Positions 7,697 to 16,921 of a DNA stretch of 64,000 nucleotides are shown in pieces. Both the position numbers and the translations under genes were made by a program. Under the pieces are notes generated by a model that ran no database searches, had not been told where the DNA came from, and saw only the letters and a list, made by a program, of their open reading frames with translations. Each line of letters starts with the position of its first letter. The stretch's first letter is position 1. Source of the DNA: Nitrosomonas ureae (lineage in GTDB: Bacteria; Pseudomonadota; Gammaproteobacteria; Burkholderiales; Nitrosomonadaceae); contig NZ_LT907782.1 of NCBI RefSeq assembly GCF_900206265.1, positions 248,001-312,000 on the forward strand, given 5' to 3'.

Positions 7697-9064
7697 ATGT
7701 TGAAATCACCCGAACTTTTACTTCCTGCTGGCTCCTTGGATAAGATGCGCATTGCTTATGCATTTGGTGCCGATGCCGTATATGCAGGACAACCGCGTTA
7801 TTCATTGCGCGCACGTAACAATGATTTTGCTTTGGAACAGATTAAAACAGGTATTGCGGAAGCGCATGCTTTAGGAAAGAAGTTTTTGGTGGCCAGCAAT
7901 GCGATGCCGCATAACGCCAAAATTAAAACTTACCTGGATGATATGGCACCTATTATTGCGATGAAACCGGATGCGCTGATTATGGCCGATCCTGGGTTGA
8001 TTATGATGGTGCGCGAAAAATGGCCGGATGTACCGATTCATCTGTCGGTGCAAGCCAATACGGTCAATTATATGGGGGTTAAGTTTTGGCAGAAAATAGG
8101 GTTGACACGAGTAATTTTGTCGCGCGAATTATCGTTGGATGAAGTGGCGCAAATTCGTGATTATTGCCCCGATATGGAACTTGAAGTTTTTGTTCATGGT
8201 GCACTGTGTATTGCGTATTCCGGACGTTGCTTGTTGTCAGGCTATTTCAATCACCGTGATCCGAATCAAGGTACTTGTACGAATTCTTGCCGCTGGGACT
8301 ATAAAGTGAAATCCGCTGAGGAAAATTCAAGTGGTGATATTCAGGAAGTCGGGAAAATTGATTTTGATTTTGGCCAAGCGATGCAGCAATCCGAGCAATC
8401 AAGCATGACGAATGGATGCGGCTCGATTACGCGGCATCCTGCCGCCGATCAAGTCTATCTGATCGAGGAAAAGGAACGGCCTGGTCAATTAATGCCGATC
8501 ATGGAAGATGAACATGGCACGTATATCATGAATTCCAAGGATTTACGTGCGGTCGAGCATGTTGAGCGCCTGGTTAAAATTGGCGTTGATTCATTGAAAA
8601 TAGAAGGGCGTACCAAGTCCTTATATTATGTAGCGCGTACGGCCCAAGTTTATCGCAAAGCAATTGATGATGCTGTGGCCAGAAAACCGTTTGATTTTGC
8701 TTTGTTGGGTGAGCTGGAAGGATTGGCTAACCGTGGCTATACCAGCGGTTTTTATCAGCGGCATAACACGCATGAAACGCAAAATTATTTACGCGGACAT
8801 TCTGAATCCAATCGTAGTCAGTATGTTGGCGATATTACTGGTTTTGATACAGCGAGCGGTATGGCCGAAATACTGGTGAAGAACCGTTTTCAGGTGGGCG
8901 ATCGCCTAGAGATTATTCACCCGGCGGGTAATCAAGTGGTGGAGTTGTCGCACATGCTGGATTCAGCCGGGCGTCCGGTACAGATTGCACCTGGCAGCGG
9001 CCATCGGGTCAGAATACCGTTAGCCGGGAATGTAGAGAACGCTTTTGTCACTCGTTTCTTCTGA
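7697..9064 (+). CDS. trhP: U32-family tRNA hydroxylation protein TrhP (YegQ)
   Basis: 455 residues, full length for YegQ/TrhP. It opens with the U32 signature (ELLLPAGSLDKMRIAYAFGADAVY in outline) and YAGQPRYSLRARNNDF. The U32 Cys-containing block is present (FVHGALCIAYSGRCLLSGY, then GTCTNSCRW), which supplies the cysteines thought to bind an Fe-S cluster. Known members work in prephenate-dependent 5-hydroxyuridine formation at tRNA position 34 rather than as peptidases. About 40 residues around 210-255 look like a variable insert rich in Ser/Gln. Its last 45 bases overlap the convergent yheT gene. Confidence 0.92.
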   Translation: MLKSPELLLPAGSLDKMRIAYAFGADAVYAGQPRYSLRARNNDFALEQIKTGIAEAHALGKKFLVASNAMPHNAKIKTYLDDMAPIIAMKPDALIMADPGLIMMVREKWPDVPIHLSVQANTVNYMGVKFWQKIGLTRVILSRELSLDEVAQIRDYCPDMELEVFVHGALCIAYSGRCLLSGYFNHRDPNQGTCTNSCRWDYKVKSAEENSSGDIQEVGKIDFDFGQAMQQSEQSSMTNGCGSITRHPAADQVYLIEEKERPGQLMPIMEDEHGTYIMNSKDLRAVEHVERLVKIGVDSLKIEGRTKSLYYVARTAQVYRKAIDDAVARKPFDFALLGELEGLANRGYTSGFYQRHNTHETQNYLRGHSESNRSQYVGDITGFDTASGMAEILVKNRFQVGDRLEIIHPAGNQVVELSHMLDSAGRPVQIAPGSGHRVRIPLAGNVENAFVTRFF

Positions 9065-10069
9065 AAAATGATACTGACACTGATAATGAAAAAAACTAAG
9101 TATTTTTTTAGGCAACCAATCCAATTTTCCTGGGAACGGGCCTTGCATGAATCCGGCGTGACCGCCTTCTTCGGGAAATTCCAACGTAACCGCTGAAGAT
9201 ACCTCATTTTGATCCGGCAATACTGATGCGGGCATGAAAGGATCATTCCGAGCGTTAATTACTATCGTAGGCACTTTGATATGGGGCAGCCATTGTTTGC
9301 TGCTGGAATGCTGCCAATAATCGTCAGTATCACGAAAACCATGTAGTGGTGCTGTTACCAGATTATCAAAGTCATAAATCGAAGCACATTTCTTGAGTGC
9401 CGTGGCGTCAAATAAGTCGGGAAATTGTTCTAATTTATCGAGCGCCTTGTTTTTGAGGGTGTTGAGAAAGTGTCGCGTATAAATTTGATTAAACCCTTTA
9501 TCCAGAGCTGAACCTGCCGCAGCCAGATCCAGCGGTACAGAAACGGTTGCAGCGCCTGTTACGAGCTCGCATGCACGTTCACCTTGTTCACCCAGCCATT
9601 TCAGTAGCGCATTACCACCCAGTGAAACACCCATCACAAAAACCGGTCGTACACTGTTAATTGCTTGTTTTTGATGGGTGATGCGCCGCAGCATCCAATC
9701 AATCTCAGTAGAATCACCGGCATGATAGGCGCGGGATAACCGGTTCGGTGTACCGGAACAGCCACGAAAATGAATGACGGCACTGCGCCATCCGTGGTTC
9801 TTTAACTCATTGATCATGCTTAATATATAATGACTTGAAGATCCTCCCTCCAGACCATGGAAAAATATTACCAAAGGTGAATCCACAGACCCATCGGTCC
9901 AGTCGACATCAACAAAATCCCCATCTTCGAGCTCCCAGCGTTCACGTCGGTATGTAAACAGCGGCGCTGGCTTGTTAAAGTAAGGATAAAGCGTTTGTAT
10001 ATTCCCACCGGGTAGCCAGGATGGCGCCTTATAGCGGTTTGTATACAAGGGAATGGATGTTTTAAACAT
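9020..10069 (-). CDS. yheT: YheT-family alpha/beta hydrolase
   Basis: 349 residues of the COG0429 family. Features: PSWLPGGNIQTLYPYF near the N-terminus, FFHGLEGGSSSHY (oxyanion region), HFRGCSGTPN, the nucleophile elbow GVSLGGN (about residues 146-152), a late Asp in NARNDPFMP and the His in GGHAGF. Ser-Asp-His are therefore all present. E. coli YheT is a predicted esterase of unknown substrate. The 3' end overlaps trhP tail to tail by 45 bases, so the last 15 residues could vary between strains. Confidence 0.9.
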   Translation of the reverse strand: MFKTSIPLYTNRYKAPSWLPGGNIQTLYPYFNKPAPLFTYRRERWELEDGDFVDVDWTDGSVDSPLVIFFHGLEGGSSSHYILSMINELKNHGWRSAVIHFRGCSGTPNRLSRAYHAGDSTEIDWMLRRITHQKQAINSVRPVFVMGVSLGGNALLKWLGEQGERACELVTGAATVSVPLDLAAAGSALDKGFNQIYTRHFLNTLKNKALDKLEQFPDLFDATALKKCASIYDFDNLVTAPLHGFRDTDDYWQHSSSKQWLPHIKVPTIVINARNDPFMPASVLPDQNEVSSAVTLEFPEEGGHAGFMQGPFPGKLDWLPKKILSFFHYQCQYHFSEETSDKSVLYIPG

Positions 10070-10373
10070 TTTTATTATTATTTGTTGCGTTGCGATATTC
10101 AGTGCATTTTATTATTGTAATCGATAAAACTATTGGCATTGTCGTCACAGGGTTGATTGCGAATTAGAAGTACTGATTTGTAGGTTACTACGCCAGGATA
10201 GTCAACTTGAAATAGGAAAGTGCTATCCGGCGCAGTCATTAGAGATGGGTGCTGCTGATAAGAATGATGTCTATCCGAGCATATCAGAGTATGCCGGTCT
10301 ATAGTGCTTACCCAGCGTGTTATGTGCATTTGAAGCATAACGTGGAGGTATAAGCAAAAAAGTAGATAAACCA
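10070..10373. other. Gap between yheT and the ExeA-like gene
   Basis: About 300 bases. A 111-codon open frame covers much of it and intrudes into the next gene, but has no family signature; no terminator or repeat was recognised. Confidence 0.5.
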
Positions 10374-11603
10374 TCAAAAGCTGAGCAAATGGGTGAGGCA
10401 CTCCAGCAATCCATCCGAGTCCGAACGATGACAAAAATAAAAAATGCTGATTAAGAATGTAATGAGGGACAACAGGAGTAAAGCAACGGAAATTTGTAAG
10501 TTCTTTTGCTCATATTTTGCTTTTATCGCATTTGCAATCTCATCATAGGATTTGTCGGATATATCTATTTTGGCCTTTGGAATGACAGGGATTTCATCCA
10601 CCATTGGATTAATTTTCTGCTCTGCTTTCTTTATGCTGGGTGAAAATGGCTGTTCGGTATTGGTATTGGTACTGTTGCTAGTAGCTCCAGGTACGACTGT
10701 TTCTTGGGTTGATTGGTCAGCTATATCTTGCGATTCCTGCTTCTTTCTTTCTTCGTTGTTGAGCATAATGATGTAATGAAATACATCAGTGATCAACCCC
10801 ATCCGTTGTGTAGCCTCATAAACATCTTTTGCATCGATTGCAGATTTATTGCGTTCGTATGCAACATTGAACGATCTGTCGCACAATGAGTTAATGGTGC
10901 GCGGTGTTCCACCGGCACTGAAAGCGATTGAAATGGCTTCCCATCCAGTGGCGGAAATTAAATTCGGATTGCCTCCTGCGACCTGGATACGATGTGTAAT
11001 ATATTTTAGTACACCATCGGTAGTCATTTTTCCTAACGATTCAAGTGCGGCAATTCGTTGCTTGAATGGAATCATTTCTGGTTTGTTGATTTTTTCCATC
11101 AGCTCATCCTGACCAAGAAGCAATAACTGAATAAGTTTGATGGATCCTTCTTCAAGATTATTTAATAGACGAATGCCATTAAGAACATCTTCCGACATCA
11201 AATGGGATTCATCGATGATAACCAGACATTTTTTTCCTTCTGCATTGATTGTCATCAAAGCATTCCGAATGTCCCGCATGACAAAGGTTTTTTCAGACGA
11301 TGTGGGTTGAAGGCCAAGTTCTTGAGCAAGAAATAAATAAAGATCAGTGCTGTTTGCAGGCGGCTCAGCCATCCAAATTAATTTAATGCTTTCCGGGAAG
11401 TCGGCTTTTATCATTTGACTCAACGTTGTTTTGCCAGAGCCAATAGGTCCCGTCACGACGATTAATCCACGACCGCTTTGTAAAGAACCGGATATTTGCT
11501 TACGAATGCGTGCATGATCTCCGTGGTCATAGAAAAATAACGGATCCGGTACATTCTCGAATGGAAGTAATTTGAGGTTAAAGTGCTGGGCATACATATG
11601 CAT
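10374..11603 (-). CDS. ExeA/GspA-like AAA ATPase with C-terminal membrane anchor
   Basis: 409 residues. The N-terminus (HFNLKLLPFENVPDP-LFF) and Walker A GPIGSGKTT (about residues 52-60), Walker B LVIIDESHLM (about 125-134) and a GTPRTINSLCDRS sensor-2 segment are typical of the ExeA/GspA group, whose members help assemble secretin machines or pili through the cell wall. Unlike ExeA it has no C-terminal peptidoglycan-binding domain. Instead a Ser/Thr-rich linker leads to one span (about ISVALLLLSLITFLISIFYF). The preceding gene, overlapping by one base in TAATG, supplies a separate OmpA peptidoglycan-binding domain, so the two probably act as one complex. Confidence 0.85.
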   Translation of the reverse strand: MHMYAQHFNLKLLPFENVPDPLFFYDHGDHARIRKQISGSLQSGRGLIVVTGPIGSGKTTLSQMIKADFPESIKLIWMAEPPANSTDLYLFLAQELGLQPTSSEKTFVMRDIRNALMTINAEGKKCLVIIDESHLMSEDVLNGIRLLNNLEEGSIKLIQLLLLGQDELMEKINKPEMIPFKQRIAALESLGKMTTDGVLKYITHRIQVAGGNPNLISATGWEAISIAFSAGGTPRTINSLCDRSFNVAYERNKSAIDAKDVYEATQRMGLITDVFHYIIMLNNEERKKQESQDIADQSTQETVVPGATSNSTNTNTEQPFSPSIKKAEQKINPMVDEIPVIPKAKIDISDKSYDEIANAIKAKYEQKNLQISVALLLLSLITFLISIFYFCHRSDSDGLLECLTHLLSF

Positions 11604-12316
11604 TAGTTGGCTCCCTCTGGAGGCATGAGTTTTACTTCGACTCTACGGTTTTTGGCTCTACCTTCATCGGTAGCATTTGAAACTATTGGCCGTTTGTCGC
11701 CATAACCAATAATTGATATTCGCGTCGCGGGTACTCCATGCAAAATCAGTACATTTGCGATGGCTCGAGCGCGACGCCTGGATAAATCCATATTGTCACT
11801 GCTAATCTTTCCGGTCGGTATATTGTCGGTATGGCCTTCAATGAGAATGCGACTGTTTGGAGATGCTGATATTTCTTTAATTAAATTATCGATTACCGAA
11901 TGAGAAACATCATGGATAATGTCTTGCCCGGAACGGAATGTTTTGCCGTCAAATATGGCTAAGATTCGCGGTCTATCTATTACGTCAGGGGGAGGCACGG
12001 TATCTATTATTTCTTCTGTCGCTGCAGGTGGATTTTCATCCTGAGAAATTGTTTTTTCTACCTTTTCAGTAAGAATAGTATGCCCATCATCCTGAATCTC
12101 CGGTGAGTGAATGAAATCACTTATACTGCGCTCCGACGTCGATGGAGATATCGATGAAGATGTAGGTGCAGAAGTGGATTCAGATATAGAAGGTGTTTCC
12201 GGCCAGTTACCTTGATAAATTGTGTCTTGGACTGGAGTTTCCAATGCTTTAAATATCACCACAGCCGACAGGCTAAAAAATACAACGGATAGTCCAATAA
12301 TAAAAAAACGTACCAT
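11603..12316 (-). CDS. OmpA-domain envelope protein anchored in the inner membrane
   Basis: 237 residues. An N-terminal span (about residues 4-24) is followed by a Ser/Thr/Pro/Glu-rich periplasmic linker. The C-terminal OmpA/MotB-like domain has ILIEGHTDNIP, LSRRRARAIANVL and ISIIGYGDKRPI then AKNRRVEVKL, which carry the Asp and Arg that hold diaminopimelate in peptidoglycan. It is translationally coupled to the ExeA-like ATPase by a TAATG overlap. The pair resembles ExeA's ATPase and wall-binding parts split over two proteins; that reading is an inference. Confidence 0.85.
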   Translation of the reverse strand: MVRFFIIGLSVVFFSLSAVVIFKALETPVQDTIYQGNWPETPSISESTSAPTSSSISPSTSERSISDFIHSPEIQDDGHTILTEKVEKTISQDENPPAATEEIIDTVPPPDVIDRPRILAIFDGKTFRSGQDIIHDVSHSVIDNLIKEISASPNSRILIEGHTDNIPTGKISSDNMDLSRRRARAIANVLILHGVPATRISIIGYGDKRPIVSNATDEGRAKNRRVEVKLMPPEGAN

Positions 12317-12773
12317 GATAATGCGCTCGATTTAGTATGTTGATTAAGCAATTGTAACGGGCTTGTGCACAAGCATTTTAACGTATTGGAAAGTGTTGTG
12401 CTTATAGGAATAGAACAAGTTTGGCTTGATTAGCTGTGTACAAAAACAACCTATCCCAGTTCAGTTCTGCAAAATCCGTGCAACAAGATGCAGATTAACA
12501 TTGTCTCGTACAAATTCACATTCAAACCGGCTAATAAAAGCAATAAATTGTATCTTTTTATCAGATTATCATACTATCATGTCATCAAAACGTTTGTTCC
12601 TAAAGGCTTAAATTTACTTGCGAGCATGAGTGTGAGATTTATCACGCAAGTATTCACGGTTAGTGTTGTATATTTTATTAAATCAGTGGGATATCAACTT
12701 TTTGTTCGTTTCATGAAATGGAAATAAATGGAAATCCGAGAAAATTTTCTTATTACATAGGGGAGTTAATAAC
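12317..12773. other. Intergenic region between divergent genes
   Basis: 457 AT-rich bases between the OmpA-domain gene and the lipoprotein gene. Two short overlapping open frames (12426-12727) lack ribosome binding sites and family features. Promoters for both sides are expected here but none stands out. Confidence 0.5.
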
Positions 12774-14045
12774 ATGATGAAAACTATAGTGTATTTTTCA
12801 CATTTATTACAAGTGGGCATTGAAACAAGACTATTATTAGGGCTGATGGTGTTTATGCCGATTCTGATCGGAGGTTGCAGTATCGGCGACAAAATCGACA
12901 AATTAACAGATAAAGTAAGTGATGTCGCGGGAGATACCGTGGCGACATTAGATAACGCGATTGATGCCCTGGATCGAAACTCTGCTTCCTGGCAGTCCGT
13001 GTTGCAAGATACTACGACAAAACTGACCGATGAAGCCCAATCCACGGTACGCAATGAAGTTTCGGATTTGCTCAACCGCAGCGTAGCTGCTACGGGAAAC
13101 GAGTTGCGTTGCAACGTGGATTTTATTGGCACACGTGTGCGTCAGGCTTTGGCGCGAATTCGTGCACGACTACTGCATCAATCGATACCTCCCGTTGAGC
13201 CGGCGTTATGCCATGTGGTGCCTGCAGCTGTCGATATGGCATTGGATACAAGCCGCCGCAACAAGTTGGAGTTTTTCGGTTATGATTTCGATACGACACC
13301 TATTAAGGTAACGCTACACAATAAATCGGGTGTAATGGATGTTTCTTCCGAACTTGATCGATTGACTCATTATCATATGACGCTCAATCTTGGTGCAAAT
13401 GGGGTTCCTGTATCCAGCGCCAGTGATCGACTAACCCTGGAATGGCAGAATCGTCCTATCTCCAGTATCGCCGTGATTCAGCCGGCTACGCCAGTATGCC
13501 GTGAAAAAACAGAAACATACGAGCGCAATACATATTTATCCTTTACACCGCCTCATACGCGCGGTGATAAAGAATTCAGCGGGCATGGCCCTGAAGTATG
13601 GGCGAATGCACGTTGGAGTAACGAAGGTACGCACGTCAATTTCCGGCTTTGGATGAAAGCGCAGGAAACGCGTAGCGATTGGACTACTGCAGAGGGTGAA
13701 CGCACTGATGTCTACTATACGCCACCGCCCGGATGGCGTATTGACAGCATAGCTAATAGCCTGGAAAGCACGGCTCATTATATTGATACCGATCATAACG
13801 ATGATCGTCAAGGTGGCGGTCCGAATGGGCCGGTGAAAGAGTTTAAATTCCGGGGGGATCGCAGTGGTGATGATGCGGGTAGCTATACTGGCGTCGATGT
13901 AACTTTTAATCCGCTTGTAGTGAAATTAGTGGAAGTGGCTAATTGTGCCCCGGCATCGGCAATCAAATCATTGCAGATAAAGGATCTGATTGCGCCTTCT
14001 ACAATCAAGCGTCTGCAACCCATGATGTTGAAATTGAAGCCATAG
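12774..14045 (+). CDS. Hypothetical lipoprotein
   Basis: 423 residues; I do not recognise the family. A GGGGAG ribosome binding site precedes the start. The N-terminal span ends in the lipobox LIGGC (about residues 31-35). The next ~60 residues are amphipathic and likely helical or coiled-coil (DKIDKLTDKVSDVAGDTVATL and on). The rest looks like beta-rich secreted protein with several Cys (NELRC, ALCHVV, TPVCRE, ANCAPA) that could pair. The codon use and tail show no sign of decay. It is followed after 24 bases by copy B of the three-hairpin element. Confidence 0.7.
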   Translation: MMKTIVYFSHLLQVGIETRLLLGLMVFMPILIGGCSIGDKIDKLTDKVSDVAGDTVATLDNAIDALDRNSASWQSVLQDTTTKLTDEAQSTVRNEVSDLLNRSVAATGNELRCNVDFIGTRVRQALARIRARLLHQSIPPVEPALCHVVPAAVDMALDTSRRNKLEFFGYDFDTTPIKVTLHNKSGVMDVSSELDRLTHYHMTLNLGANGVPVSSASDRLTLEWQNRPISSIAVIQPATPVCREKTETYERNTYLSFTPPHTRGDKEFSGHGPEVWANARWSNEGTHVNFRLWMKAQETRSDWTTAEGERTDVYYTPPPGWRIDSIANSLESTAHYIDTDHNDDRQGGGPNGPVKEFKFRGDRSGDDAGSYTGVDVTFNPLVVKLVEVANCAPASAIKSLQIKDLIAPSTIKRLQPMMLKLKP

Positions 14046-14068
14046 CGATAAGCTTTATGGTCAAAATT

Positions 14069-14180
14069 TAATCTGTGCGAATTCAATTCCTCGCTCCGTG
14101 GAGTGAAAGCTGATTGAAAACCAGCAAATTGTAAAACGTAGTTAATGCCCCGCCACCACGCTAGTGGCGGGGTACTTTAT
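14069..14180 (+). repeat. Three-hairpin intergenic element, copy B
   Basis: Same layout as 3251-3358. Hairpin 1 is CGCTCC-GT-GGAGTG, keeping pairing with one G-U. Hairpin 2 is GCTGATT-GAA-AACCAGC with one mismatch. The final stem CCCCGCCAC...GTGGCGGGG is perfectly paired and differs from copy A at paired positions. It lies just downstream of the lipoprotein gene in the same orientation as copy A. Confidence 0.65.
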
Positions 14181-14245
14181 GTGGTTTTGTTGCATTGTGC
14201 TGAAAGCAATAAACTAATCCACTTACAGAGTCGATGGTCGGATTT

Positions 14246-15847
14246 TTATCTTTTCGTTTGCTCCGCGGTGTATTTAGGCGCTACATAGTGGGTGACTATA
14301 GGTTCGCTGCCGTTTATGAGCAGTGTACGAAGTTCTGCTTGCAAAATACGATCTGCATGAGTTACGCGTTCGTGTTGACGGAGATGTTCGAGCCAGGAAT
14401 CGACGCTAAAGGATTCAATAAAGTGATTCGGCTTCTCAGTATGCTCAAACACGCCCCAGGCAAAAGCGCCATCGCGGCGACGGCGCTTACTGAGCTCACG
14501 TATTATAGTTAAGAATTTGTTTTTCTTATCGCTTTGAACCGCATACTGAATCGTTATCAGAACCGGTCCGCGATCATGTGTCACGCTATCGTGCACCATG
14601 GGAGTCGGCCAGTGCATCGAGGGTGTGAGGTCGACTTTCTCGATGCCACCGATGTGCCAGCGCCAAGTAAGCAATACAGTAATCACTGCACCGACTGCCG
14701 CCGTTATCAGTGCATCCGAAATACTTGTCATTTCTGCGATCTTGCCCCACAACAAACTACCGGTTGCCATGGCGCCCATAAAAGTTGCCATAAAAACAGC
14801 AAGCCCACGCGATCGCACCCAGCTAGGAAGCGCCATCTGCGCTGCTACTTGAAGTGATGATAAGACGGCGATCCACGCAATACCGCTCACACCCATCGCC
14901 AAACATAAAAAAATCAGCTGCTCGGCGATTGCTAACGCAAACATGGCAAATGCGTATGCGATTGTCGCTAATGCGACCAGCATATCGCGTGAAATTTTTT
15001 CACGTAGCCTGGGCAGCAAGAGAGCTCCAACGATTGCTCCAGCGCCCATGGAGGCTACTAAGATACCAAATGTTTGCGGTCCGCTATTTTCCAGGTGCTT
15101 GACTAATAGTGGTAATAGAGCCCAGGAGGCACTGGCAAATAGAAAAAAACCGAATCCGCGTATGATGGCAGCTTGGAGGTCTGGTGCATGGCGTGTGAAG
15201 CGGAAGCCAGAACGGAGTGCACTAAAGAATCGCTCGCTAGGTAATTCGTTGATCGGTGCCTCGCGCCGCCAGAGAACCAAAGCGAAAATGACAAGGCAAT
15301 ACGTAAGCGCATTCAAAACAAACACTGCGCCGGTTCCGGCGTAAGATACGATTATTCCAGCCAATGCCGGACCAATCGTACGTGCTGCGTTGATGCCAAG
15401 ACTATTCAATACAATAGCAGATTGTAATTCGTTTCTGGGCACAAGCTCCGGCGTTATTGCTGCCCAGGCTGGCATCATCATTGCTGACCCGATCCCCATC
15501 GCAAATGTCAGGGCGATCAGACTCCATGCCGAGGTGATACCTGTTAGTGTCATAAACCCCAGTAATCCGGCGACCAGCGCCAACCATAACTGCACCACGA
15601 TAAGATAGCTGCGCCGATCGACGATATCAGCCAAGGCACCGGCTGGCATGGCTAATAAAAAAATGGGTAACGTGGTAGCAGTTTGGACTAACGCCACCAT
15701 GACGGGTGTCGGTGAAAGTGTGGTCATTAACCAGCTAGCACCGATATCGTGCATCCAGGTTCCGATATTCGATACGAGCGTTGCCACCCAGAGCATACGA
15801 AAAACGGGAATCCTGAATGGAGACCAAGCCGACGTTGTACTGACCAA
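14246..15847 (-). CDS. MFS exporter with C-terminal soluble domain
   Basis: 533 residues. The first ~415 form a major facilitator of the MFS_3/EntS-like group: N-terminal FRMLWVATLVSNIGTWMHD, PAGALADIVDRR (the loop 2-3 motif) and about 10-12 spans. After the last span about 120 soluble residues follow (VLITIQYAVQSDKKNKFLT, later GAFAWGVFEHTEKPNHFIESFSV), which look like the small ferredoxin-like domain found at the end of some DUF894 transporters. The substrate is unknown. EntS exports enterobactin, but this gene is 21 kb from the siderophore-type cluster and I see no reason to link them. Confidence 0.85.
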   Translation of the reverse strand: MVSTTSAWSPFRIPVFRMLWVATLVSNIGTWMHDIGASWLMTTLSPTPVMVALVQTATTLPIFLLAMPAGALADIVDRRSYLIVVQLWLALVAGLLGFMTLTGITSAWSLIALTFAMGIGSAMMMPAWAAITPELVPRNELQSAIVLNSLGINAARTIGPALAGIIVSYAGTGAVFVLNALTYCLVIFALVLWRREAPINELPSERFFSALRSGFRFTRHAPDLQAAIIRGFGFFLFASASWALLPLLVKHLENSGPQTFGILVASMGAGAIVGALLLPRLREKISRDMLVALATIAYAFAMFALAIAEQLIFLCLAMGVSGIAWIAVLSSLQVAAQMALPSWVRSRGLAVFMATFMGAMATGSLLWGKIAEMTSISDALITAAVGAVITVLLTWRWHIGGIEKVDLTPSMHWPTPMVHDSVTHDRGPVLITIQYAVQSDKKNKFLTIIRELSKRRRRDGAFAWGVFEHTEKPNHFIESFSVDSWLEHLRQHERVTHADRILQAELRTLLINGSEPIVTHYVAPKYTAEQTKR

Positions 15848-15989
15848 GCCGCTTAACCTTTTGCTTGTATTCTAAAAAACTCAAAAAGACTCATACAAAT
15901 TTTGTTACTTCTGCGAAAAAAAACTGACTACATTGCAAACTCGGGGCTTGTCGACATCAAACTGCGGCAAGACCCTGAGAAATCACAAA

Positions 15990-16074
15990 TTGACACTACC
16001 GAAAAGCAATGACAGCGTATGAGAAATATTCGGACAGCTTTGAATATGAGTCAAATACTTAACGGTAGTGTCAA
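15990..16074. repeat. 85-bp element with perfect 12-bp inverted ends
   Basis: TTGACACTACCG (15990-16001) and its exact reverse complement (16063-16074) bound 61 bases without coding capacity. No target duplication is obvious. It could be a MITE-like insertion or a terminator for the carbonic anhydrase gene, which ends 21 bases away. Confidence 0.45.
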
Positions 16075-16094
16075 GACTATAACTATACAGGCAA

Positions 16095-16892
16095 TTATTG
16101 AGTTGAAAGCAAGGATCGTCCATTCAAACCTTGAGGCGATCTCGCATTATTGGTATAAAACCCTTTGAGCTGCTCAAGTTGTGCAGCTGAGATTGTAATT
16201 ACTTTCGGTAGTAAATACCATTGTACGCCTTCGCTGCATGGGGGAGTAGTTAATGAGCCTGCAATTGTGAAGTAATCTAAGTTTGCGGGATCTAGATCAG
16301 CAGGAAGCAATTGTGCAGGATTGATCTGTATGCCGGTACTTGCGTTTTTACCGTTTTCTTCATGTGGCGTGTTATTCAGAATGGTTCCAAATATGGGATT
16401 TTCATCACCAACATCAACTGCGACAGCTAGAACTATAATTCTTCCATCCTCATTAATATGAACATAATGGAGCTCCGCTGGAAAATTTTTATCCCCTACG
16501 ACATGTTCACTAGGCTCATGAAAATGAAACTGAATCAAAGGAAAAGATTCTTCCCCAATCATTAATGCGCCCGTATAATCTTCGGTTGTATTAACCTGTA
16601 CACCATGACCGCTATTAAAGAAAACCGGTGTATCAGTATCATATAAAACGGCAAGTTTGTTGAGAGGCTTTGTGTTGTTGATAGTTGCACTTGCAAGGTC
16701 AATCGGAGACTGATGCTTGCCAATACCGCATTCTCCAAAAGGATAGTTCAGTGGCACGTTTTGCGTTGTATCTTGAAGTGCCCACCAAGTTGACTGCTCA
16801 TCATGACTCCAGTGTGGCGCCTCAGAAATAGCAACGGTTGCATAACATGTAAAAATTGTAAAAGCTACGTTTCTCAATATTTTCGTATTCAT
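16095..16892 (-). CDS. Alpha-class carbonic anhydrase, periplasmic
   Basis: 265 residues. It has an N-terminal signal peptide ending near the Ala-rich VAISEA, then the alpha-CA fold. Zinc ligands are visible as FHFHEPSEH (two His) and AELHYVH (third His), with HQSPIDL earlier and the SLTTPPCSEGVQW substrate-pocket motif carrying the gatekeeper Thr. A Cys before HQSPIDL and the Cys of PPCSEG probably form the usual disulfide. It interconverts CO2 and bicarbonate in the periplasm, useful to an autotroph. A CGGAGTT ribosome binding site precedes the start. A small lipoprotein gene lies just upstream. Confidence 0.95.
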   Translation of the reverse strand: MNTKILRNVAFTIFTCYATVAISEAPHWSHDEQSTWWALQDTTQNVPLNYPFGECGIGKHQSPIDLASATINNTKPLNKLAVLYDTDTPVFFNSGHGVQVNTTEDYTGALMIGEESFPLIQFHFHEPSEHVVGDKNFPAELHYVHINEDGRIIVLAVAVDVGDENPIFGTILNNTPHEENGKNASTGIQINPAQLLPADLDPANLDYFTIAGSLTTPPCSEGVQWYLLPKVITISAAQLEQLKGFYTNNARSPQGLNGRSLLSTQ

Positions 16893-16921
16893 GAATTAAC
16901 TCCGATTGCAAATAGTTTGGA

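Noticed and set aside
10099-10434. 111-codon frame downstream of the ExeA-like gene on the same strand
   Set aside because: It overlaps the end of the ATPase gene in another frame, has no ribosome binding site and shows no family signature.
12426-12727. Two short overlapping frames upstream of the lipoprotein gene
   Set aside because: Basic, low-complexity products from AT-rich DNA without start signals; most likely chance.
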